A stretch of 64,000 bases of DNA from Clostridia bacterium (GTDB lineage: Bacteria; Bacillota; Clostridia; Christensenellales; Borkfalkiaceae), in assembly GCA_900770945.1 (NCBI GenBank), contig CAAGME010000033.1:35784-99783 (forward strand). Direction: 5' to 3'. A model generated the notes under the pieces. That model was not told the DNA's origin, did no database searches, and was given only the letters and a program-made list of their open reading frames with translations. Below, piece by piece: positions 51,533 to 59,832 of the stretch. The position numbers were made by a program, and so were the translations under genes. Each line of letters starts with the position of its first letter. The stretch's first letter is position 1.

Positions 51533-51556
51533 CGATTGTTCGTATGCGAACAATCG
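51533..51556. promoter_or_regulatory. Perfect 24-bp inverted repeat, likely MarR operator
   Basis: CGATTGTTCG (51533-51542), TATG, CGAACAATCG (51547-51556). It lies 48-71 nt upstream of the marR ATG, immediately downstream of a TATAGT that could be the -10 on the minus strand, so binding would cover the transcript start. Confidence 0.75.
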
Positions 51557-51729
51557 ATAACTATAATGCAAAATATTATAATTATTTCCGCTCTTAAAGT
51601 CAAACAAATAAAGCTAAAATCATCAAGAAATTTTTGTGTGCGCAAAACCCGACCTTTCCCCCGATTTTGGAATATTTTCCCGCCCTTAATTTTCGACTTT
51701 CGATTTTCAGCTTTTAACTTTCAAATATC

Positions 51730-51758
51730 TTGACATATCCTGTTTTTTATGATAAACT
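51730..51758 (+). promoter_or_regulatory. Sigma-A promoter for the DUF4143 ATPase
   Basis: TTGACA (51730-51735), 17-nt spacer, TAAACT (51753-51758), about 44 nt before ATG 51802. Confidence 0.75.
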
Positions 51759-51801
51759 AAAATCGACTTTATAATATCATAAGTTTTTGGAGGGCGTTTA
51801 T

Positions 51802-53019
51802 ATGTATATCCAAAGGGCGTTAGAAGCTAAATTTCTTAAAATGAGCGCGTTTTTCAGAGCGGTCTTAGTTACGGGAGCAAGACAAGTCGGAAAGACTACG
51901 ATGTTGAAACATTTATCGAAAAACCGCACGTACGTAAGTCTTGACGACATAGACACTCTGACTCTCGCGAAGGAAGACCCGAAGCTCTTTTTTATGCGTT
52001 ACAAACCGCCGATTATTATTGACGAAGTTCAAAAGGCACCGGAGCTTTTCCCGTACATCAAAATTCTTTGCGATGAAAGCAATGATACGGGTTTGTTTTG
52101 GCTCACGGGTTCGGAGCAATTCAGTATGATGAAAAACATTACAGAGTCGCTTGCCGGCAGAATAGGCATTATGTCGCTGTATCCTCTTTCGATGAACGAA
52201 ATAAACGACGTGAAGTTCGATGCCCCGATAGACTTTTCCGTCGACGCGCTTGTCAAGCGTGAGCAAGAAGCAAAACCATTCGACCTTGATTCCGTGTTTA
52301 CGCAAATCTGGAAAGGCGGTATGCCGCAGGTTCAGACCGCAGACTCGGAACAGCGGTCTCTTTACTACTCGTCGTATATAGATACCTACCTTATGCGCGA
52401 CGTTATAACGGCAGGCGGCGTTACCGACGAAATGCGTTTTAAAAAGTTTTTAACCGCTTGCGCCGCAAACACGTCGCAACAATTAAATTTTGCTAATCTT
52501 GCAATGATTTCGGAAATTTCTCAACCGACAGCCAAGTCCTGGCTTGCTCTGCTTGAAAGATTGCACATTGTCTATCTTCTTACGCCTTATTCGAGCAACA
52601 AATTAAAACGGCTTGCAAAAACGCCTAAGCTTTACTTTTGGGACACGGGGCTTTGCTCGTACCTTGCAAAATGGTTGTCCGTAGATACTCTTATAAACGG
52701 GAACGCGAGCGGATACTATTTTGAAAACTTCGTCGTTACGGAACTCATTAAAGACCTTGAGTATCACTCTGTAAATTACGATTTGAGTTATTTTAGAGAT
52801 AGCAACAGCAAAGAAATAGACATGTTGCTTGAATACGAAGGAAAAATTCACCCGCTTGAAATTAAACTTTCGGCAAGCCCCGATAGGCGTGAAGTTAAAA
52901 AGTATTCCGTTCTCGATATAAACGGCATACAGAGAGGAAACGGCGGAATTATATGCATGAACCCCACCGTTACACCTATCGACAAAGAAAATTGCTATAT
53001 CCCCGTAAGCGTTATTTAA
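51802..53019 (+). CDS. AAA ATPase with DUF4143 domain
   Basis: A 405-residue protein of the COG1373 family. VTGARQVGKTTMLKHL (Walker A, residues about 27-42), PPIIIDEVQKAPEL (Walker B) and LTGSEQFSMM (sensor) form the AAA core. The C-terminal DUF4143 half contains SSYIDTYLMRDV, FLTACAANTSQQLNFANLA, a winged-helix-like stretch, and late LSYFRDSNSKEIDMLLEYEGKIHPLEIKLS that resembles a PD-(D/E)XK nuclease fold (D...E-x-K). These proteins are common solitary accessory genes with unproven roles, possibly toxin-like or in defence. GGAGGG lies 7 nt before ATG. It has its own promoter and terminator. Confidence 0.88.
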   Translation: MYIQRALEAKFLKMSAFFRAVLVTGARQVGKTTMLKHLSKNRTYVSLDDIDTLTLAKEDPKLFFMRYKPPIIIDEVQKAPELFPYIKILCDESNDTGLFWLTGSEQFSMMKNITESLAGRIGIMSLYPLSMNEINDVKFDAPIDFSVDALVKREQEAKPFDLDSVFTQIWKGGMPQVQTADSEQRSLYYSSYIDTYLMRDVITAGGVTDEMRFKKFLTACAANTSQQLNFANLAMISEISQPTAKSWLALLERLHIVYLLTPYSSNKLKRLAKTPKLYFWDTGLCSYLAKWLSVDTLINGNASGYYFENFVVTELIKDLEYHSVNYDLSYFRDSNSKEIDMLLEYEGKIHPLEIKLSASPDRREVKKYSVLDINGIQRGNGGIICMNPTVTPIDKENCYIPVSVI

Positions 53020-53053
53020 CACAAAAAAAGTTTTTCTTTTGAGATACGATAAA

Positions 53054-53098
53054 GGTGCCGCGGATTGCGTTTTTGCAATCCGCGGCACCCGTTTTTTC
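53054..53098 (+). terminator. Strong terminator after the DUF4143 ATPase
   Basis: GGTGCCGCGGATTGC pairs perfectly over 15 bp with its complement (53075-53089) around a 6-nt loop, then CGTTTTTTCTT. Confidence 0.92.
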
Positions 53099-53102
53099 TT
53101 GT

Positions 53103-53124
53103 TAATCGACTTATAGGTCGACTT
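53103..53124 (-). repeat. Dispersed 22-bp motif, variant copy G
   Basis: TAATCGACTTATAGGTCGACTT, a variant of the reversed motif, between the DUF4143 gene terminator and the pseudo-ATPase gene. The rest of 53125-53239 holds nothing recognised. Confidence 0.55.
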
Positions 53125-53239
53125 TTTTCATTGTATATCTATCACGCATATCCGCACTTTTCAAATATCATTATCGAGCGTACGAAGTAGCGCATATATC
53201 GACTTTCGACTTTTCCGCGCGCGTTCAGGCAGCGGAAAC

Positions 53240-55021
53240 TTACTCTTTTACGGAAGCGGCGTTGAGCGCGGAAAGAGCAAAAATAAGCGTTGCGACAGCG
53301 GAAACGCAGGCAAAGTACACGGGCGAGAGTATGGTTGCCGGGACGAAAATCGCCGCTAAAATGCACGCGCCTTTTACTATCGGCGATAGAATTTTTATCG
53401 TTCTTTCCCTCTTCACGGCTTTTTTCGACAGCGAGTAAGCAAGCGGGAGCATAAATATTTCGCCGTTTTCGATTACTACTTTTTCACCCGTTTTGCTTTT
53501 ATCGAACGAAACTTCGCCGTCTCCGCCCGCATACACCTTTCTTTCGCCTTTAAACGCCTTGTCCACAAGGTCGATTTTCTGCTTGTCGTCCTCTTCGACG
53601 GCGCAATCGAACTCTGTTGTTACGTTCTTTGCGCCGTCAAAGTAAAGCTCTTTGAGCGCACCGAGCGAATCGGGCTTCAATACGCCGCCTTCCGTGAGTG
53701 CCGACGAACGAACGACTATCGAATTTGCGTTTGCAAGCCCGTAAAACGCCTTTTCCGCACCGAAATCCATACCGTTGTATTTGCCGACGACAACGGCGCG
53801 ATAAACGCTTTCCGAGGCGATAAACGCCGCGAGAGAAAACGAAGCCGTGAGCATAACGGAAACGCATATTCCGACGTAAGCGGTAAGTTCCGCCGCGTAA
53901 TCTTCGGCGAATATCGGAAGAACGAAACAGCAGACGAGTGCGGCTAACACAATCGCCAGATCGAGCGCGAAAAGCTTGCCTCCGTCACGCTTTAAAAACT
54001 CCGTCCTTTCCGAAAAGCTTTCTTTCTTTTTAACGAGCGAACTGTCGGAAGACTTTGTTTCGGCTTCGAATAAAAGCCCGTCGCTTAAAACGACGCTCCC
54101 GGCAAACACCTTGTCACCCTTTTTTATCTGCTTTTCGTAAACGCCTTCGGCGCGGTATGCGTCGATTTTTCCGTCGGTAAGCGCAACGCCGTCCGCGGGT
54201 ACGACGTCGTAACGTTCGAGCGACAACCCGTCACCCTTATCGACCGCCTCCACCGAACGTTTTTCTCCGTTTTCAAGAGTCAGCGGCACGCTGCCCGTAT
54301 AAAAAATTTCGTCGAGAGTAACGGCGGAAAGCTTATCCGCAAACTTATTCACCTCGTCGATTACGGCATAGATTACGATAAACACGGTGATTTCCGTAAC
54401 GTAACCGAAAAACGCGCCGAACAAGCAACTTATCGTCACCAAAAGGTCGTAATTTTTGATTTTCTTTTTGAAAATTCCGGCTATTGCGGAATAGAACACT
54501 TCGTACCCGCCGACCGCAAACGCAAGAACGGAAAATATCGTTTTCAAGCTTATAAGCGAGTCGGACGACGGCACAAAAATAGCCGCTATCATAAACGCAA
54601 TCGCGATTGTAAGCTCTATTCCCCTGATAAGGCTTTCCTTTTTCAAGGTCTTTTTTGCTTCGACTATTCTGTCCGCAGACGAAAACTCCGCGCTGTCGTC
54701 TTCTAACGTGCCTTTCGTTTTTTCTTCCTTTTCGAGGTTGTCTTCAACTTCCTCTACCGACGAACATTCTTCGTAAACGTTTACGTCTTCCTGCTCGTTC
54801 TGCTCCTCGCCTACGATAAGTTCCGCACCTAACTCCGCGCAGATTTCCATAGAGGACACGAGTATGTCGTACTCGTCCGCATTATCGGGCAAAAAATAAG
54901 TAAGAGTTCCGTTTTCAAACTTTGCGTCCGCAACGGTTTTAAGCGACTTAACCTTAGCCACGAGCTTTTCGCCGTCGATATTACCCTCCACGACGTATGA
55001 ATATTTTTTAATTTCAGCCAT
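53240..55021 (-). CDS. P1B-ATPase-like pseudoenzyme (catalytic Asp absent)
   Basis: A 593-residue membrane protein with the outline of a metal P1B-ATPase but no working catalytic parts. Residues 1-75 are HMA-like (YSYVVEGNIDGEKLVAKVKSL) without CxxC. Membrane spans lie at about 130-210, 335-400 and 545-590. The actuator domain is recognisable (GDGLSLERYDVVPADGVAL) but TGES is replaced. At about residue 438, VVRSSALTEGG stands where VVFDKTGTLTEG is expected: the phosphorylated Asp, Lys, Thr and Gly are gone. The nucleotide domain is shortened to about 100 residues. The frame is intact, so it is a maintained gene. It diverges from an intact P-type ATPase 241 bp away. Confidence 0.8.
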   Translation of the reverse strand: MAEIKKYSYVVEGNIDGEKLVAKVKSLKTVADAKFENGTLTYFLPDNADEYDILVSSMEICAELGAELIVGEEQNEQEDVNVYEECSSVEEVEDNLEKEEKTKGTLEDDSAEFSSADRIVEAKKTLKKESLIRGIELTIAIAFMIAAIFVPSSDSLISLKTIFSVLAFAVGGYEVFYSAIAGIFKKKIKNYDLLVTISCLFGAFFGYVTEITVFIVIYAVIDEVNKFADKLSAVTLDEIFYTGSVPLTLENGEKRSVEAVDKGDGLSLERYDVVPADGVALTDGKIDAYRAEGVYEKQIKKGDKVFAGSVVLSDGLLFEAETKSSDSSLVKKKESFSERTEFLKRDGGKLFALDLAIVLAALVCCFVLPIFAEDYAAELTAYVGICVSVMLTASFSLAAFIASESVYRAVVVGKYNGMDFGAEKAFYGLANANSIVVRSSALTEGGVLKPDSLGALKELYFDGAKNVTTEFDCAVEEDDKQKIDLVDKAFKGERKVYAGGDGEVSFDKSKTGEKVVIENGEIFMLPLAYSLSKKAVKRERTIKILSPIVKGACILAAIFVPATILSPVYFACVSAVATLIFALSALNAASVKE

Positions 55022-55262
55022 ACAAACTCCTTTTCGGGCGCGGTAAAAGTTTTTTGTCGAAACGACCTTTTTAACGGTTTTTGCCGAGCCTTTCTATCGA
55101 CTATTTTACCAAAGACACAAAAAAATGTCAATTCATTAGAGTATTTTTACGCTTTTATTCCTTTTATAGCTTGAAATTTGCCTTATAAAATGATATTATT
55201 ATATGTAGTTCGGTTTTTGCCGATATATTAAAATAAAGAAAAGAAGAAAAACGGTATCCGTA

Positions 55263-57668
55263 ATGAAAAAGAATGTTTACGATTTTAAAAGCGACCTCGG
55301 CAGACTTACGCCCGACCCCGCGACGGGGCTTATGCGCGAACAAGTCGATACGCGAATAGCTCAAGGGCTTACGAACGAAGTCAAAAACAAAGCTTCAAAA
55401 AGCTATTTCAGAATATTTTTCGATAACATCTGCACGTTTTTCAACCTGTTTTGTCTTATCTGCTTCGGCGTAATGCTGACCGTCCCGGCAACGTTGTCGG
55501 ATTATTCGTTCATCGTTATTTACGTACTGAACATGGCGATAGGCATTGTTCAGGAAATAAGAGCTAAAAAGACGGTTGAAAAGCTTTCGCTCGTCAAAGC
55601 TCCCACGGCGAAGGTCGTGCGCGACGGCAAAAAACTCTCAATCCCCGTCGGCGACGTCGTTTTGGACGATATCATAGAGCTTTCGCTCGGCGACCAGATT
55701 CCCGCCGACTGCATACTTTTGTCGGGCGGAGTCGAAGTTGACGAATCGATGCTCACCGGCGAATCGGTAGCCGTAAAAAAAGCCGAGGGCGACGTGCTGT
55801 TTTCCGGAAGCTTTATTTCCGGCGGCTCGTGCCTCGCCCGCGCGGACAAGGTGGGGCAAAACTCTTACGTTCAGACGCTTTCGGCAAAAGCAAAAAAATA
55901 CAAACGCACGCGTTCCGAGCTTCTCGACGCGATGAACAAAATAATAAAAACCGTCGGGCTTTTGATAATTCCCATAGCCGTCGTAACGGCATTCGTCAAT
56001 TACGGCGTTTACTCGGAAACGCTTTCGGGAACGGCGTTGAGAACGGAAGTCGTTCGCAAAACGGTCGCGGTAGTTATCGGTATGATACCTTCGGGAATGT
56101 TCCTTTTAACCACCCTTTCGCTTGCGGTCGGCATAATCAAACTTGCAACGCTCAACACCTCTGTGCAGGATATGTACTCGCTCGAAATGCTCGCCCGCGT
56201 AAACGTTTTATGCCTCGACAAAACGGGAACGATAACGGACGGAAACATGAGCGTTTCGGACGTTGTCAACTTAGATAAATCTTGCGACGTCAACCTCTTA
56301 ATCGCTTCGATGGAACTATCTCTCGGCGACAAAAACATGACGGCGGACGCGCTCAACAGAAAGTTTTCGACCGAAAGCCCGCTTAAACCGACAAAAGTTT
56401 TGCCGTTTTCCTCTAAGCGCAAACTCTCCGCGGTAACTTTTTCCGACGGCACAACCTACGCGCTCGGCGCGCCAGACTTCGTTTGTAAACACCTTACACC
56501 GGAAATTTCCGAAAAGATAAAATCCTTTATGGAATGCGGAAAACGCGTTCTTATGCTTGCAAAAACGGATAAAATAACCGAGGGTGACGAACTTGTCGGC
56601 GAAGCTGTTCCCTTAGCTCTTATCGCCTTAGAGGACAATATCCGCCCGGAAGCGATAGAAACAATAAAATGGTTCAGGGAAAACGACGTAGCCGTCAAAG
56701 TTATTTCGGGCGACGACCCGCTCACCGTTTCCCGCATAGCCGCCCGCGCCGGCATAGAAAACGCGCAAAATTACGTTTCGCTCGCGGGGCTTACGGACGA
56801 AGAAGTCGCGGCGGCAGCCAATAATTACTCCGTTTTCGGCAGAGTTTCACCCGAGCAAAAAGCCCTTTTGATAAAGACAATCAAGTCCGCCGGCAACACG
56901 GTTGCAATGACGGGCGACGGCGTAAACGACATACTCGCAATGAAGGAAGCCGACTGCTCGATAACGGTTGCTTCCGGCTCGGCGGCGGCAAGGAGTTTAT
57001 CCCACCTCGTCTTGCTTGACGATAACTTCAACTCCCTTCCGAGCGTCGTTAAGGAAGGCAGGCGCGTTATAAACAACATTCAACGCTCGGCTTCTCTATA
57101 CCTCATGAAAACGATGTTCACCCTTTGCTATGCGATAATTTCGGCTATCCGCTGGCAAAAATATCCGTTCTCGACAGGCAACATGATTATGCTCGAATTC
57201 TTTATAATCGGCTTGCCGTCAACGCTTTTGTCCGTTCAGCCGAACTCCGACAGGGTTAAAGGTAACTTTATCTCTTTCGTGTTCGCACACGCAATCCCGG
57301 GGACGATAATACTCGTTTTGAACGTTCTTTTGTCGGAATACGCGTATATCTTCGGCGTAAATCTTTCGGGCGGCGTAAGCGAATCGGTTTTAATGCTCGC
57401 CCTCACTTTCGGCGGCTGGGTGTTCCTCGTGTTGCTCTGCGTTCCGTACGACTTGTACCGCGGCGCAATCGTCGGCTTTGTAACGACAATGCTCATAGTC
57501 TGGGCGTTCTTCTTAATGGATTGCTTCTTCTTTAAAATGACTGCGCTTACCTTTAAGGATAACCTCGACGCAATAATCTTCCTTTTTGTTTTAATCGCCT
57601 TAGACTTCCCCGTTCTCCTGGGTTCTAAATTCTTTTTATCAAAGCTTTTCAAAACGGGATTGAACTAA
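55263..57668 (+). CDS. P-type cation-transporting ATPase (HAD-IC family)
   Basis: An 801-residue P-type ATPase. TGES of the actuator domain (about residue 165), LDKTGTITDG with phosphorylated Asp319, GDDPLTV and MTGDGVND (about residue 549) are all intact. About ten membrane helices; the C-terminal set is LYLMKTMFTLCYAII onward. There is no HMA domain or CPC metal motif, so it is not a heavy-metal P1B pump; it belongs to the Firmicutes YkuA/MgtA-like group whose ion is not established. It is divergent from the P1B-like pseudoenzyme. AT-rich DNA at 55190-55250 probably contains both promoters. A strong terminator follows. Confidence 0.9.
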   Translation: MKKNVYDFKSDLGRLTPDPATGLMREQVDTRIAQGLTNEVKNKASKSYFRIFFDNICTFFNLFCLICFGVMLTVPATLSDYSFIVIYVLNMAIGIVQEIRAKKTVEKLSLVKAPTAKVVRDGKKLSIPVGDVVLDDIIELSLGDQIPADCILLSGGVEVDESMLTGESVAVKKAEGDVLFSGSFISGGSCLARADKVGQNSYVQTLSAKAKKYKRTRSELLDAMNKIIKTVGLLIIPIAVVTAFVNYGVYSETLSGTALRTEVVRKTVAVVIGMIPSGMFLLTTLSLAVGIIKLATLNTSVQDMYSLEMLARVNVLCLDKTGTITDGNMSVSDVVNLDKSCDVNLLIASMELSLGDKNMTADALNRKFSTESPLKPTKVLPFSSKRKLSAVTFSDGTTYALGAPDFVCKHLTPEISEKIKSFMECGKRVLMLAKTDKITEGDELVGEAVPLALIALEDNIRPEAIETIKWFRENDVAVKVISGDDPLTVSRIAARAGIENAQNYVSLAGLTDEEVAAAANNYSVFGRVSPEQKALLIKTIKSAGNTVAMTGDGVNDILAMKEADCSITVASGSAAARSLSHLVLLDDNFNSLPSVVKEGRRVINNIQRSASLYLMKTMFTLCYAIISAIRWQKYPFSTGNMIMLEFFIIGLPSTLLSVQPNSDRVKGNFISFVFAHAIPGTIILVLNVLLSEYAYIFGVNLSGGVSESVLMLALTFGGWVFLVLLCVPYDLYRGAIVGFVTTMLIVWAFFLMDCFFFKMTALTFKDNLDAIIFLFVLIALDFPVLLGSKFFLSKLFKTGLN

Positions 57669-57710
57669 AAAGCTACATTTTAAAACGCAAAACAGTTAGC
57701 GCACGCAAAA

Positions 57711-57738
57711 AGCAGGGCTTTTTTAAGTCCTGCTTTTC
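57711..57738 (+). terminator. Terminator after the P-type ATPase
   Basis: AGCAGGGCTT (57711-57720) pairs with AAGTCCTGCT around four T's (one G-T pair), then TTTCTT. The same hairpin is duplicated at 58614-58641. Confidence 0.85.
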
Positions 57739-57766
57739 TTGTACAAAAAATGTATAAAATACCGTT

Positions 57767-57788
57767 TAATCGACTTATAGACGTACTT
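57767..57788 (-). repeat. Dispersed 22-bp motif, copy E
   Basis: TAATCGACTTATAGACGTACTT, reversed motif with a diverged end, just after the XRE gene stop. It is duplicated as copy F. Confidence 0.6.
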
Positions 57789-58034
57789 TTACTTTTTGTC
57801 GTAAAGATTGTCGGGCGCAAACATAGGACTTTTGAAAAACTCTTCAAGTGAAATTTCAAGCCCGCAACATATAGCATACAGCGTGTGGATTTTGACAGAA
57901 GTGCTTCGCTTCTTCTTTATCGAACAAAGCGTAGTTTGCGGAACGCCGCTTAGTTTTGAAAGTTCATACTTAGTTATTTTTCGTTCTATGCAAAGTTGTT
58001 CGATTCTCAGCGCAACCGCGTCCTCAAGCAGCAT
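57789..58034 (-). CDS. XRE-type HTH regulator
   Basis: An 81-residue single-domain Cro/CI-like protein: ITKYELSKLSGVPQTTLCSIKKKRS is the HTH (helices 2-3) and HTLYAICCGLEISLEEFFKSP completes the fold. It is divergent from the SLOG-like gene with about 133 bp between the starts and probably controls it. A partial, inactivated copy lies at 58691-58790. Confidence 0.9.
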   Translation of the reverse strand: MLLEDAVALRIEQLCIERKITKYELSKLSGVPQTTLCSIKKKRSTSVKIHTLYAICCGLEISLEEFFKSPMFAPDNLYDKK

Positions 58035-58167
58035 ATGTATATTCTCCCGTTAAGTAAAATAATATCAGAATTTCATTTTCTATTATTATTTTAACTAAAC
58101 ACGAAAAAATATTACTGCTATGTATAGCATATTTGCTATTTAATAAAAAATATGCTATACTATAAGT

Positions 58168-58629
58168 ATGAACATTGTTTATTTTGGTCATTCGAGCTTT
58201 CCGAATGACAGCAAAGAAGTTTTGAAAGCGATAAAACAAGCAACCCTAAGCGTTTTAGACGACGAGCCGAAACTTTACTGCGGTTGGTACGGTAAATTCG
58301 ACGAATTAGTCATAAATTGCATAAAATCGCTAAAAAAGGAGTATCCTCAAATAAAGTTTATTTTCGTTACGCCATATTTAAACGATAAATATTACAAATT
58401 AAAATACGCAAAAGAAGCGGGTTTTGACGAAGTAATGTATCCGCCTCTTGAAAATACGCCACCCAGGTACTGTATTTCAAAACGTAACGACGAAATGGCA
58501 AAACTTGCCGATTGCATAATTGCTTTTGCCAATCCGACATTAAATTTTAGTCGAATTTCAAGTGTTGTCCGACGAGCCGAAAAAAGAGGAACTAAAATTA
58601 TATATGTAAATAAAGCAGGGCTTTTTTAA
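58168..58629 (+). CDS. SLOG/DUF1273-like nucleotide-binding protein
   Basis: A 153-residue Rossmann-like protein. IVYFGHSSFP at the start, a middle strand IKFIFVTPYL, then CISKRNDEMAKLADCIIAFANPT and SSVVRRAEKRGTKIIYVN fit the SLOG superfamily (YpsA/DprA-like), which bind nucleotides or their derivatives. It lacks a signal or membrane segment. No ribosome site is obvious: the ATG follows closely on TATGCTATACTATAAGT, which contains TATACT at a -10-like distance, so a leaderless mRNA is possible. The last codons (KAGLF-stop) are inside the duplicated terminator hairpin, so the original C-terminus was probably replaced by the duplication. Confidence 0.65.
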   Translation: MNIVYFGHSSFPNDSKEVLKAIKQATLSVLDDEPKLYCGWYGKFDELVINCIKSLKKEYPQIKFIFVTPYLNDKYYKLKYAKEAGFDEVMYPPLENTPPRYCISKRNDEMAKLADCIIAFANPTLNFSRISSVVRRAEKRGTKIIYVNKAGLF

Positions 58630-58789
58630 GTCCTGCTTTTCTTATACAAAAATACATAAAATGCCTTTTAATCGACTTATAGACGTACTTTTACTTTTTG
58701 TCGTAAAGATTGTCGGGCGCAAACATAGATCTTAAAAAAACTCTTCAAGTGAAATCTGAAGCCCGCAACATATGGCGTAAAGCATGTAT
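58614..58789. repeat. Direct repeat, second copy
   Basis: A diverged duplicate of 57711-57884 starting at the AGCAGGG terminator stem inside the end of the SLOG-like gene. It carries the terminator, motif copy F and a decayed part of the XRE gene. Confidence 0.85.
58669..58690 (-). repeat. Dispersed 22-bp motif, copy F
   Basis: TAATCGACTTATAGACGTACTT, identical to copy E, as part of the direct repeat. Confidence 0.6.
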
Positions 58790-58790
58790 A
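58691..58790 (-). pseudogene. Fragment of the XRE regulator gene
   Basis: The minus strand reads MLYAICCGLQISLEEFF then stop, matching the XRE gene (TLYAICCGLEISLEEFF). A 1-nt deletion and stop codon follow, after which the end APDNLYDKK is preserved out of frame. The N-terminal HTH half is missing. Confidence 0.85.
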
Positions 58791-58815
58791 ACCAGCGGAG
58801 TTTCTAACTCGTCAA

Positions 58816-58862
58816 GCCTAAAAACCGTCTTTTAGATAATTGATAAGGAATGCAAGCCCTGA
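58816..58862. repeat. Relic end of the interspersed element
   Basis: AAAAACCGTCTTTTAGATAATTGATAAGGAATGCAAGCCCTGATA matches, with scattered differences, the right end of the 9832-10325 element (GCCGCCTTTTAGGTAATTAGGGATAAG... GCCCTA). Only about 47 bp remain. Confidence 0.6.
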
Positions 58863-58864
58863 TA

Positions 58865-59662
58865 TTATTTTACGGGAACGACAAGGCGCGAACAGTACCG
58901 TCCCGCAGCGATTTCCTTGCCCGTGTACGGTGCGACTATGCCAAGTACTCTCGGGGAGCCGACGGGCTTAAGTCCGCGTTTTTTCACCTCTTCGCCGAGC
59001 CTTAGCCATGCGGCGTTAACATTGCCGTAATCGCCGTAATAAAGCACGGACAACGCTTTGCACGCGGGCAACACGACCGCCTCTTTAGTCTTTTCTTTAA
59101 CCGGCACGCACGCGTAAAACGGGAAGTTTTCTTCGCCGATAAATCCTTCTAAATAGTCTTTTCTATCCGAAATAATGAATATAGGCTCGTCCGACAGTCT
59201 GCACCCGTTGCGCACGCAGTTGCCGTAAAACTCAAACATAGCGGCGTATTTGTCCTCGGTGGTCCTGCCAACGAATTTGCACATTAAGCATATTGATTCG
59301 GGTAATGTAATTACGCTTACGGACATATCGTCCTCTTTCTTTTCTCTTAGCCGTAACTCTTCTACTCCGCGCTCTAATTCATAGAGTTTTTTCTCTAAAG
59401 CCGCAAGCAGTTCGGTTATTTGTCCGCCGCTTCTATAGTATTCGATAATCTCGGCGTTGCTTAGCCCCATCGCCTTAAATTTTTCAACTTGCAGAATGTG
59501 TGCCACGTTAAAATTATCGTAGTACCGCCGCCCGCTATCCTCCGCAACGTATGCGGGTTTTAAAAGTCCGTTTTGCTCCATTCTCATCAAAGTGCTTCTC
59601 GAAACGCCGCAAGCGCGTGCCGTTTCGGTAATCTGAAACAAACTTTTTTTATTCTTTTCCAT
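58865..59662 (-). CDS. MerR-family regulator with GyrI-like effector domain
   Basis: A 265-residue regulator. Residues about 7-75 are a MerR winged helix: FQITETARACGVSRSTLMRMEQNGLLKPA, SGRRYYDNFN, ILQVEKFKAMGLSNAEI. A coiled-coil dimer helix spans about 85-118. Residues about 120-265 resemble the GyrI-like ligand-binding fold of BmrR/TipA-type regulators (FYACVPVKEK, CKALSVLYYGDYGNVNAAW). It probably senses a small hydrophobic or cationic molecule. ATG 59662 follows AGGGA; a longer in-frame start runs through the operator-like palindrome and is rejected. No exporter gene is adjacent; the neighbour upstream is the large secreted repeat protein in the opposite direction. Confidence 0.88.
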   Translation of the reverse strand: MEKNKKSLFQITETARACGVSRSTLMRMEQNGLLKPAYVAEDSGRRYYDNFNVAHILQVEKFKAMGLSNAEIIEYYRSGGQITELLAALEKKLYELERGVEELRLREKKEDDMSVSVITLPESICLMCKFVGRTTEDKYAAMFEFYGNCVRNGCRLSDEPIFIISDRKDYLEGFIGEENFPFYACVPVKEKTKEAVVLPACKALSVLYYGDYGNVNAAWLRLGEEVKKRGLKPVGSPRVLGIVAPYTGKEIAAGRYCSRLVVPVK

Positions 59663-59685
59663 TTTTCCCTCCCAAACGGTTGCTT

Positions 59686-59701
59686 CGTTCACCCGTGAAC
59701 G
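59686..59701. promoter_or_regulatory. Palindrome upstream of the MerR gene
   Basis: CGTTCAC-CC-GTGAACG is a perfect 7+7 inverted repeat 24 nt before the merR ATG. It may be the operator for autoregulation, or for control of the divergent large surface protein gene. Confidence 0.55.
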
Positions 59702-59832
59702 GATTAAAATATATAGGGATGAATCCTTATCGATTACACCCGCTATCATTACGAATAGTATATGTTACGTTTTTATTTTTGTCAAGAAGTTTCGACAATA
59801 AAACAAAACAAAAACGTGACAAGGAGATGGAA

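Larger units (their letters stand above)
57711..57884. repeat. Direct repeat, first copy (about 175 bp)
   Basis: This stretch, from the P-type ATPase terminator through the 3' half of the XRE gene, is repeated at 58614-58789 at roughly 90 % identity by eye, bracketing a divergent two-gene cassette. Confidence 0.85.
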
